Assembly: GCF_036850765.1 (NCBI RefSeq)
Contig: NC_089493.1
Span: 266,526,534 to 266,590,533 of the forward strand
Direction: 5' to 3'
DNA: 64,000 nt
Source of the DNA: Saccopteryx bilineata
Lineage: Eukaryota > Chordata > Mammalia > Chiroptera > Emballonuridae
Part shown: positions 56,251-64,000 of the stretch, piece by piece
Layout of the letters: the number at the start of each line of letters is the position of its first letter
How positions within the stretch are numbered: the first letter of the stretch is position 1
The notes under the pieces: generated by a model
The model's input: the letters and a program-made list of their open reading frames with translations, nothing else
Databases searched by the model: none
Told to the model about the DNA's origin: nothing
Made by a program: the position numbers and the translations under genes

Positions 56251-56652
56251 CTTTTTTTTTTTTTTTTGTATTTTTTCTGAAGCTGGAAACGGGAGAGACA
56301 GTCAGACAGACTCCTGCATGCGCCCGACTGGGATCCACCCAGCACGCCCACCAGGGGGGCGATGCTCTGCCCACCAGGGGGTGATGCTCTGCCCCTCCGG
56401 GGCATGGCTCTGCCACAACCAGAGCCACTCTAGTGCCTGGGGCAGAGGCCAAGGAGCCATCCTCAGCGCCCGGGCCATCTTTGCTCCAATGGAGCCTTGC
56501 TGCGGGAGAGGAAGAGAGAGACAGAGAGGAAGGAGAGGGGGAGGGTTGGAGAAGCAGATGGGCACTTCTCCTGTGTGCCCTGGCTGGGAATCAAACCCGG
56601 GACTTCTGCACGCCAGGCCAACAATCTATCACTGAGCCAACCGGCCAGGGCT
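56251..56652 (-). mobile_element. SINE group C inside the group D copy
   Basis: Full-length reverse copy, TCTGAAGCTGGAAACGGGAG to CAACCGGCCAGGGC. Confidence 0.9.
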
Positions 56653-56725
56653 TTATTTTTTATTTTTTTATTTTTTTATCCATTTCTGTATGTGCCCTGA
56701 TAGGGGATCAAACCAGCCAACTTTT

Positions 56726-56935
56726 TTTTTTTTTAATTTTATTTATTCATTTTAGAGAGGAAGAGAGAAGGAGAGAGAGAGACAGAGAGAGAGAGAGAGG
56801 AGAGAGAGACGGGGGGAGGAGTTGGAAGCATCAACTCCCATATGTGCCTTGACCAGGCAAGCCCAGGGTTTCGAACCGGTGACCTCAGCATTTCTAGGTC
56901 CGACGCTTTATCCACTGCGCCACCACAGGTCAGGC
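56726..56935 (-). mobile_element. SINE group B inside the group D copy
   Basis: Reverse copy, duplication CCAGCCAACTTTT at 56713 and 56936. Confidence 0.93.
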
Positions 56936-56996
56936 CCAGCCAACTTTTGTATACTGGGATGACACTCTAACCAACTGAGCTATCCAGCCAATCCTT

Positions 56997-57290
56997 AATG
57001 CTGGCCTTCCTTTTGAAGCATCTGGCACACGAACCTTGTGCTTATAACACTTAGCTGTTCTGTATATTATGGATACTGGGTCCTTGGATTGTTTCATGGG
57101 TTGTAAATCTTTCTTCCAGACTCTCAACTACCTTTAGGCTTTGCTCATTGTGTACTGCATTTAGCAACAAGGCATTTGTTGGAGACTTAGGCCAGGGCAG
57201 TGGCGGTGGGGAGGTAGGGTCAGAAACTGGGTGGTTGGTGGCTAGCAGGGGCGATAGGTGGCTGCAGGATTCCTTTCAACAACATGATTT
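56997..57290. other. No gene seen
   Basis: Unique sequence. Nothing recognised. Confidence 0.4.
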
Positions 57291-57291
57291 A

Positions 57292-57667
57292 AGCCTGGCC
57301 AGGTGGTGGTACATTGGATAGAGCATTGGCCTGGGATGCAGAGGACCCAGGTTTGAAACTCTGAGGTTGCTGGCTTAAGCACAGGCTCATGTGGCTTGAG
57401 CGTGGGCTCATCAGCTTGAGTGCCAGGTCATTAGCTTGAGCATGGGATCATAGACATGACTCCATAGTTGCTGGCTTGAGTCCAAGGTCTCTGGCTTGAG
57501 CAAGGAGTCACTAGGTTTGCTGTAGCCTCCCTGGTCAAGGCACATATGAGGAAGTAATCAATGAACAACTAAGGTGCCTCAGTGAGGAGTTGTCTCTCGT
57601 CTCTCTCCCTTCTTGTCTGTCTGTCCCTCTCTCGGTCTCTCTCTGTCTGTCACACATGCACACACAA
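57292..57667 (+). mobile_element. SINE group A, old long variant
   Basis: Head GCCTGGCCAGGTGGTGGTAC with extra GGCTTGAG phrases. Well diverged, with a CA-rich tail. Confidence 0.83.
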
Positions 57668-58102
57668 AAAGATCCATCCATGTTGTTACAAATGGCAGTA
57701 TTTTATCTTTTGTTATGACTGAGTAGTATTCCATTGTTTGTATTTATGTACTGTATCTTCTTTATCCATTCATCTATTGCAGGACACATTGGTTGTTTTC
57801 ATGTCTTGGCCATCATGAATAATGCTGTAATGGACATAGGGCTGCATATATCTTTACAAATAAATGTTTTTAATTTTGGGGGGTAGATACCTAGGAAAGG
57901 GGTTGCTGGGTCATATGGTAACTCTATTCTTAAAACTTTGAGGAGCCTCCATACTGTTTTCCATAGTGACTGTACTAGTTTACATTCCCACCAGCAGTGA
58001 GTGAGGGTTTCTTTTTCTTCACAGCCTCTCCAACACTTGTTATTACTTGTCTTGTTGATAATAGCCATTCTATGGTGTTAAGTGGTAGCTCATTGCAGTT
58101 TA

Positions 58103-58608
58103 AAAAAAAAACAACTTTTATTGGTATTTATTTTATGCTGAATTTACTCCCAGGACATAAGTTTTTGTTTCTTCTGGGATATCTCTTTCTTCTGTGCAAC
58201 CTCCTCTTCTGGTTTAGGAACAATCTGCTCTTTTTCAATATGGATCATCTCAGTTTTACAGGGAGAGCTCATGTAAGGGTTAATCCGCACATGAGCCCTG
58301 TGCCGTGTCTTGGGAGCTTTTTGTACCTGCCTGTGTTCAATGACCAGAGAGAATCCATATCTAAACCCTTGAGTTCAGCATTACTCTCTGAATTTTTAAG
58401 CATGTGCAGCAAAAATTTAGCATTCTTTTTGGGCCACGGATCCTATGTCTAGCCTCACTGAGCTGGGAACACCTACCAACTCCACCACTGTAATGTCACA
58501 CATTGCTTCTGGTGGTGACATCCTTCAGATACCTGGTGGCTTTTTAGATATGTATACCCTTGATGGCCTGGGCAGTTTCACAAGTGTTCTTAAAGTAAAC
58601 ACAAAGAT
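58103..58608 (-). pseudogene. RPL17: Ribosomal protein L17 processed pseudogene, 5'-truncated
   Basis: Reading from right to left in mixed frames gives DLCVYFKNTCETAQAIKG, then [39 protein letters not shown] and [13 protein letters not shown]. This is RPL17 from about residue 20 to the end, with several stops and frame changes. It ends at CCAATAAAAGTTG. RPL17 is a large-subunit protein at the exit tunnel; this copy cannot encode it. Confidence 0.88.
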
Positions 58609-58996
58609 CTGAATCTCTCTCTTTCTCTTTTATTTTGAGAGTACGTGTATTAAAGCTGGGGAGAGGCCCTGGCCGGTTGGCTCAGTGGTAGAGCGTCAGC
58701 CTGGCGTGCGGAAGTCCCGGGTTCGATTCTCGGCCAGGGCACACAGGAGAGGTGCCCATCTGCTTCTCCACCCCTCCCCCTCTCCTTCCTCTCTGTCTCT
58801 CTCTTCCCCTCCCGCAGCCAAGGCTCCATTAGAGCAAAAGATGGCCCGGGCGCTGGGGATGGCTCCTTGGCCTCTGCCCCAGGCGCTAGGGTGGCTCTGG
58901 TCGCGACAGGGCTATGCCCCGAATGGGCGGAGCATCGCCCCCTGGTGGGCATGCGGGAGTCTGTCTGACTGCCTCCCTGTTTCCAGCTTCAGAAAA

Positions 58997-59030
<34 letters not shown>

Positions 59031-59420
59031 GGGGAGAGTGAGACAAGAAAGGGTTTCACCTAGGCTGGGCTGCTTGGGCTCTCTGGAAATGTTATAGGAA
59101 AGAAATGAACCTAGACAGGGCTGCTTTGGCTCACGGGGAAGTCAGAGAAAAGGGGACCTTGGCCAATGCAGGGAGTCAGCCCTGGAGGAGCTGCCATTGC
59201 CCACTGCTCCCCTGGTTGCAATCTCATAGGGGCCCTTAGGGTTTAGGAGATGCATGCCTGTGTGGGAAGAAGAGAGGGAAGGGGAAAATAAAGGGGAATG
59301 GAAAGGCACCACGTGCTCCCGGGAAGGAGAGCACGCCTGAACTTTTTGGTGGGGTTCTCTGGGCCAAGTGAATAGTGAACCATATTCGAAGGTCAGCTCA
59401 GGCTGCTTATAGGAAGAGTC
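58609..59420. other. Unassigned block joined to the RPL17 copy
   Basis: 58609-58665 and 59039-59420 (outside the SINE) lie between the RPL17 remnant and a TCATTGTAGTTT at 59421 that mirrors TCATTGCAGTTT at 58089. If those are the target duplication, this unknown sequence came in with the RPL17 copy. Confidence 0.4.
58666..59024 (+). mobile_element. SINE group C
   Basis: Near consensus but lacking about 20 bases in the 3' half. Duplication AAAGCTGGGGAGAG at 58652 and 59025. Confidence 0.93.
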
Positions 59421-59482
59421 ATTGTAGTTTTGTCATTTTGATTTGCATTTCCTAATAGCTAGTGGAAGTTGAGCATCTTTTT

Positions 59483-59678
59483 TTTTTAAAGTTTTTATTT
59501 TATTTTATTTTTTTCATTTTAGAAAGGAGAGAGAGAGAGAGAAGAGAGAGAGAAGGGGGGAGGAGCAGGAAGCATCAACTCCCATATGTGCCTTGACCAG
59601 GCAAGCCCAGGGTTTTGAACCAGCGACCTCAGCATTTCCAGGTTGACACTTTATCCACTGCTCCACCACAGGTCAGGC
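59483..59678 (-). mobile_element. SINE group B
   Basis: Reverse copy inside the old L1. Duplication GAGCATCTTTTT. Confidence 0.9.
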
Positions 59679-59825
59679 GAGCATCTTTTTATATATCTGT
59701 TGACCATTTATATTTCTTCTTGAAAGTGTCTGTGCAGGTCCTTTGCCCATGTTTTAAATGGCTTGTTTGTTTGGTGTTGGGTTGTATAAATTCTTTATAT
59801 ATTTTGGAGACACACACACACATAC

Positions 59826-60537
59826 TGTTGGGCAGATAAAATATATTATGCTCACTTTGTTAAAGTGGCGCTGCCCACGTGGAGGCCGTTGCCCAGGTGA
59901 TATTAATGTGTGTCTCTGGGCAGGCAGAATCCTTGTAGCCTGGGGCTTGGTTTTGGGATTAAGCCTTTCCCACCCTTTTTTGATGTGGGGTGGTACAATC
60001 CAATCATGCCCCAGAGAAGTGACTTTGTATTAGAGATTTCCCTATTTTGTATATTGGATTAAGGGTTTGGATTTCTACACTATAAAATGGGGACAGAGCA
60101 GGAGCTTGCCCTCTTGGTTCCTGGGATGATTAGCATGAGAGAGCAGAGGGAGCAGAGCAGAGAGCAGAAAGACGCCATGTGGCCAGGAGAAGCAGCCAAG
60201 ATGGCGGAGTGCTGAGTGAGATGCCAGTTTGTGCTGAGTTTGTATCTGGGATAAGGAAGGAGATGGGGAACTGAGGAGAATAAGGCTGGTGAGCTAGAAA
60301 CCTTTGATTCTAGGAAACTCGGATAAGTCAGTGGCTTTGTGAGCACTGAATGTGAGTGGGTTTTGGAGCCCAGTGTGTATTTTTACTTTCCTGCCGGGTG
60401 CAAGCTAGAATTAAAGAAAATGGCCTATCAGTTTTTGGCTCCATTGTTTCTTTACCGACTGTCCGAATCCAATGCGAACCTGCATGGGCCAGGAGGCTGC
60501 TGTGATAGTGGCCCTGGCTCTGGCTTCTGGCTTTACA
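59826..60537 (+). mobile_element. Solo LTR, ERVL-like family (copy 2)
   Basis: 712 bp, TGTTGGGCAGATAAAATATA to GGCTTTACA, flanked by CATAC at 59821 and 60538. CTATAAAATGGGG stands at 60080 (TATA), and AGCCAAGATGGCGG at 60194, a strong YY1-type motif, about 115 bases later. AATTAAAG near 60410 is the likely poly-A-signal region. Confidence 0.9.
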
Positions 60538-60652
60538 CATACCTTTGTTGGTGCTGTTGTTTTTAAATATCTTCTCCCATTTGGTTGGTTGCCTTTTTGT
60601 ATTGTTGGCAGTTTCTTTTGTCTTGAAGGAGCTATTTAGTTTGATATAATCC

Positions 60653-61177
60653 TGTAAGGCCAGGAGCCGCCATCGTGGCCATTCACATGCAGGTTCTCAT
60701 TGGATTTGGGCAGACGATAAAGAAATGGCGGAGCCAGAGGATGGGGGGCCATCCTATTTATTGGTGTCTCACCAAGACAGGCAAACCACAAAAGAAGACA
60801 AGGGAAAAGCAGAAAACCAGCTCTTCCCATGAAGGGCAAGGGATCAGGGAAGCCCCTGCAATTGTGATAGCAGGAACTGTGTGTCCAAGCTCCTGGTCTG
60901 TCCCACTTTATAGTGTAGAAAACCAAAATCCCTTAATCCAATATACAAACAAGGAAGTCTCTGATACAAAGTCACTTATCCAAAGCATAATTGGATTCCT
61001 CATGAGAGTGCACCACCCAGATCATACAATCAGTCAAGGGTGTGGGGAAAAGCTTAGTCCCAAAACCAAACCCCAGGCTACAACGACCTGGCCTGCTTAT
61101 AGCCTGTCCCCCACACCCAATATAAGTCACAAGCGAGCAAACATATATATCATATTTACAAACTTATTTGACCAACA
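60653..61177 (-). mobile_element. Solo LTR, related subfamily with a different U3 start
   Basis: 525 bp on the minus strand, from TGTTGGTCAAATAAGTTTG to CTGGCCTTACA, with 5-bp duplication AATCC at 60648 and 61178. Its 3' part matches the other LTRs (ACTATAAAGTGGGACAG, GTATATTGGATTAAGGG). Its U3 start is unlike the TGTTGGGCAGATAAAA form. Confidence 0.88.
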
Positions 61178-61253
61178 AATCCCATTCATTTATTTTCTCT
61201 GCAGCATTTTTTACAATGGCCAGAGTTTAAAAATAACTGAAATTTCCTCCGAT

Positions 61254-61423
61254 GGGTGGAAAATTTTTAAAAAAAATTTATTAATTTTAGAGCAAGAGGA
61301 AAGGAGAGAGAGAGAAAGAGAAACATTGATTTGTTCCTGTATGTGCCCTGATGGGGAATCAAACCAGCAACCTTTGGGAATTGGGATGTTGCTCCAATGA
61401 ACTGAGCTATCCAGCCAGGATGA
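61254..61423 (-). mobile_element. SINE group D (VES-like)
   Basis: Reverse copy: GAAACATTGATTTGTTCCTG, GTGCCCTGATGGGGAATC, GAGCTATCCAGCCAGG. Confidence 0.82.
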
Positions 61424-61718
61424 ACTATATATTTTCTTGAGGATAGAAGAGACCTGTAGAGAAAAGAGCAAGCAGAGAAAAGGGGAGTGGTTGTGGTTGA
61501 AGATGGGTGTCTGGAGGGTGGGAGAACATCCCAGGGAGAAGTTTAGGTGCGCTGGCAGAAAACAGTGCACTAAAACACACTGATCAATAAATGAATTGGT
61601 AAAAATCGTATTTATCATTGCTGTTTTTTTATGTTGATTTTTGTATGTCATAGGTGTGATTTGGAAATCTGTTGCTGGTATTTATGTGTTTTGTATATTT
61701 ATCCAAACTTTTATTTTG
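61424..61718. other. No gene seen
   Basis: Unique or very old sequence up to the next LTR. 61660-61718 may still be old L1. Confidence 0.4.
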
Positions 61719-61723
61719 GAGGT

Positions 61724-62420
61724 TGTTGGGCAGATAAAATATATTATGCTCACTTTGTTAAAGATGGCGCTGCCCACGTGAAGGCCGTCACCCAGGTGAT
61801 ATTAATGTGTGTTGGGGGCAGGCTGTGGGCAGGCAGAATCCTTGTAGCCTGGGGCTTGGTTTTGGGACTAAGCCTTTCTCACCCTTTTTGATGTGGGATG
61901 GTACAATCTCATCATGCCCCAGATAAGTGACTTTGTATTAGAGACTTCCCTATTTTGTATATTGGATTAAAGGTTTTGATTTCTAAACTATAAAGTGGAG
62001 GCAGAACAGGAGCTTGCGCTCTTGGTTCCTGAGATTAATATTAGAGGAGAGAGAGCAGAGAGGAGAGCAAAAAGAGGCCAGGAGAAGCAGCCAAGATGGT
62101 GGAGTGTTGAGTGAGAAGCCAGTTTGTGCAGAGTTTGTGCAGGGAGAAGGAAGGAGATGGGGAACAGGTGAATAAGTCTGGTGAGCTAGAATCCTTTGAT
62201 TCTAGGAAACTCGGATAAGTCAGTGGCTTTGTGAGCACTGAATGTGAGCGGGTTTTGGAGCCCAGTGTGTTTTTTTACTTGCCCGCTGGGTGCAAGCTAG
62301 GATTAAAGATAATGGCCCACCAGTTTTTGGCTCCGTTGTTTCTTTACCGACTGTCCGAATCCAATGCGAACCTGCATGGGCCAGGCGGCTGTGATGGTGG
62401 CCCTGGCTACTGGCTTTACA
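61724..62420 (+). mobile_element. Solo LTR, ERVL-like family (copy 3)
   Basis: 697 bp with the same ends as copy 2, duplication GAGGT at 61719 and 62421. The YY1-type motif reads AAGATGGTGG here. Confidence 0.9.
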
Positions 62421-62535
62421 GAGGTGAATAGTGTTTTTGAATTATGAGATGGTTCTGCAACTTTATTTAAACCATCTTTTAAAAAATACTTTTAAAGCAT
62501 TTCATTCATTTTTCTGTTAAAAAAATTTAAAATTA

Positions 62536-62685
62536 GCCCTGGCTGGATAGCTTGGTGGGTTAGAGCATTGTCCAGATGTGCAGAGGTTGCTGGTTCGACC
62601 CCTGGTGAGGGCATATACAAAAACAAATTGATGTTTCTATCTCTCTCCCTCTCTCTCTCTCTCAAATCAATACCTTAAAAAAATA
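62536..62685 (+). mobile_element. SINE group D (VES-like)
   Basis: Head GCCCTGGCTGGATAGCTTGG, B box GGTTCGACCCC, CT-rich tail and CAAATCAATA. Confidence 0.85.
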
Positions 62686-62692
62686 AACTTTA

Positions 62693-63011
62693 GGCCCTGG
62701 CCTGTTGGCTCATTGTATAAAGCGTTGTCTTGGCGTGTGGACGACTTGGGTTCAATCCTCAGTCAGGGCACACATGAGAAGTGATCATCTGCTTCTTTTC
62801 CCCTTCCTCTCCCCCTTCTCTCTTTTCCTCTCATAGCCAGTGGCTCAATTGGTTCAAGTGTTGGCCCTGGGTGCTGAGGATAGCTCCGTTGGTCTAAGCG
62901 TTTGCCTCAGGCACTGAGATTAGCTTGGTTGATTCAAACATCAGCCCCAGAACGGTGTTGCTAGGTAGATTCCAATTGGGGTGCATGTGGAAGTGTGACT
63001 CTCTCTCTCCT
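62693..63011 (+). mobile_element. SINE group C, old, cut by an LTR
   Basis: Head GGCCCTGGCCTGTTGGCTC. It runs to the TGACTCTCTCTCTCC part of the tail, where the LTR begins. Confidence 0.82.
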
Positions 63012-63678
63012 TGTAAAGCCAGTAGCCACGGCCACCATCACAGCTGCCTGGCCCATGCAGGTTCGCATTGGATTCAGACAGTCGGTAAAGAAACAATGGA
63101 GCCAAAAGCTGGTGGGCCATCGTCTTTAACCCTAGCTCGCACCTGGCAGGCAAGTAAAAACACACTGAGCTTCAAAACCCACTCATTCAGTGCTCACAAA
63201 GCTACTGACTTATCCGAGTTTCCTAGAGTCAAAGGTTTCTAGCTTACCAGACTTATTCACCTCTGTTCCCCATCTCCTTCTCCCTGCACAAACTAGTTTC
63301 TCCTTCAACACTCTGCCATCTTGGCTGCTTCTTCTGGCCTCCTCCACGTGGCCTCTCTCTGCTCTCTCCTCTAATGCTAATCTCAGGAACCAAGAGCGAG
63401 CAAGGTCCTGGTCTGTCCCACTTTATAGTGTAGAAATCCAAACCTTTAATCCAATATACAAACAGGGAAGTCTCTGACACAAAGTCACTTATCTGAGGCA
63501 TAATGGGATTCCTCATGAGTGCACCACTCTACATCAAAAAGGGTGGGAAAGGCTTAGTCTTAAAACTAAGCCTTAGGCTATAAGAATCCTGCCTGCTTAC
63601 AGCCTGTCCCCCCACGTCCAATGCAAACTGTAAGCGAGCAAACATATATATCATATTTACAAAGTTATTTGACCAACA
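63012..63678 (-). mobile_element. LTR, subfamily with TGTTGGTCAAATAA start
   Basis: Minus-strand LTR from TGTTGGTCAAATAACTTTG (right, 63678) to GGCTTTACA (left, 63012). It includes CACTATAAAGTGGG and GCCATCTTGG (YY1-type). No 5-bp duplication is seen at its two ends, so it is joined to the next fragment rather than a clean insertion. Confidence 0.82.
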
Positions 63679-63908
63679 GGCAGTCTCTGATACAAAGTCC
63701 ACCCCACATCAAAAAGGGTGGGAAAGGCTTAGTCCTAAAACCAAGCCCCAGGATCCTGCCTGCCCACAGCCCGCCCCCAACACACATTAATATAATTACA
63801 TCCATTCCAAGCATAAGGTCAATTAATATCATCACCCAGGAGACGGGCTTCCATGTGGGCAGCGCCATCTTTAACAAAGTGAGCATAATATATTTTATCT
63901 GCCCAACA
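63679..63908 (-). mobile_element. LTR fragment (U3 part), TGTTGGGCAG form
   Basis: Contains only the U3 start region (right end TGTTGGGCAGATAAAATAT on the minus strand) and stops at GGCAGTCTCTGATACAAAG, where the other LTR begins. The U3 end faces the window edge. Confidence 0.8.
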
Positions 63909-64000
63909 ATCCACCCCTATGCTCACTTTACTACCCACAATTTACACCACCGGCATCCCTGTGCAAGGAAATTAGGCACATTACACAAATTACAACAACA
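63909..64000 (-). other. Possible internal end of a provirus (polypurine-like tract)
   Basis: Just outside the LTR's TGTTGGG start the minus strand reads CATAGGGGTGGAT, a short purine-rich run where a 3' LTR's polypurine tract would lie. If so, the internal region continues past the right edge. Only 92 bases are visible. Confidence 0.3.

Larger units (their letters stand above)
56186..56996 (-). mobile_element. SINE group D interrupted twice
   Basis: Three pieces of one old reverse VES-like SINE: 56186-56250 (tail), 56653-56725 (TATGTGCCCTGATAGGGGATC) and 56949-56996 (CTCTAACCAACTGAGC). They are separated by a group C and a group B insert. Confidence 0.82.
57668..61250 (-). repeat. Old L1 3' region, host to a nest of insertions
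   Basis: Reverse L1 text runs in order through 57668-58100, 59421-59482, 59679-59825, 60543-60652 and 61178-61250. The gaps hold an RPL17-containing block, a SINE, and two LTRs. The pieces join smoothly (for example GTTTGATATAATCC, then AATCCCATTCATTTATTTT). Confidence 0.8.

Overview
The window looks like mammalian nuclear DNA, most likely from a bat. It has intron-containing gene remains, processed retrocopies, LINE-1 copies, MIR, L2, MER5A and MLT1 fossils, and about 45 tRNA-derived SINEs. The SINEs fall into four groups: A, about 330 bp, head CCTGACCAGGCGGTGGCGCAG; B, about 190 bp, head CCTGACCTGTGGTGGCGCAG; C, about 370 bp, head GCCCTGGCCGGTTGGCTCAG; D, about 160 bp, VES-like and older. 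From memory these match SINEs of bats, and A to C suggest a horseshoe or roundleaf bat lineage. That assignment is inference. hAT DNA transposons, one of them SPIN-like, fit a bat as well.

Layout. 1-4262: 5' part of a minus-strand L1 with an intact ORF1, an open ORF2 start and a tandem-monomer 5' UTR. 4263-22900: no gene recognised; a SPIN-like element, a solo LTR with a 5-bp target duplication, a gammaretrovirus-like LTR, a Charlie-type hAT with a transposase remnant, SINEs and old repeats. 22924-36625: a six-exon beta-1,4-galactosyltransferase-like pseudogene on the plus strand, with frameshifts, a stop and a broken splice donor; its first intron holds a full-length but dead minus-strand L1 (23568-32077). 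36790-37164: a young hAT element with a perfect 8-bp duplication. 38353-38921: an intact RPL21 retrocopy. 40317-50550: a KRAB zinc-finger gene on the minus strand, with four coding exons that splice in frame (668 aa). Its original C-terminal fingers were lost to a 2-base deletion and then hit by a SINE. A GC-richer unique stretch near 52.45-52.57 kb is the best promoter candidate. 53-64 kb: mostly nested repeats, including LTR remnants, an RPL17 fossil inside an old L1, and a cluster of LTRs of one ERVL-like family that may continue into a provirus beyond the right edge.

The only probably working protein-coding gene is the KRAB zinc-finger gene, a DNA-binding repressor type that usually silences transposable elements. 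The RPL21 retrocopy and the first L1 keep open frames, but their expression cannot be judged here. No wholly new system was found. The most notable items are the galactosyltransferase paralogue, the truncated and finger-duplicated KRAB gene, the monomeric L1 promoters, a SINE pair that exchanged an inverted segment, and the LTR family with TATA and YY1-like motifs.
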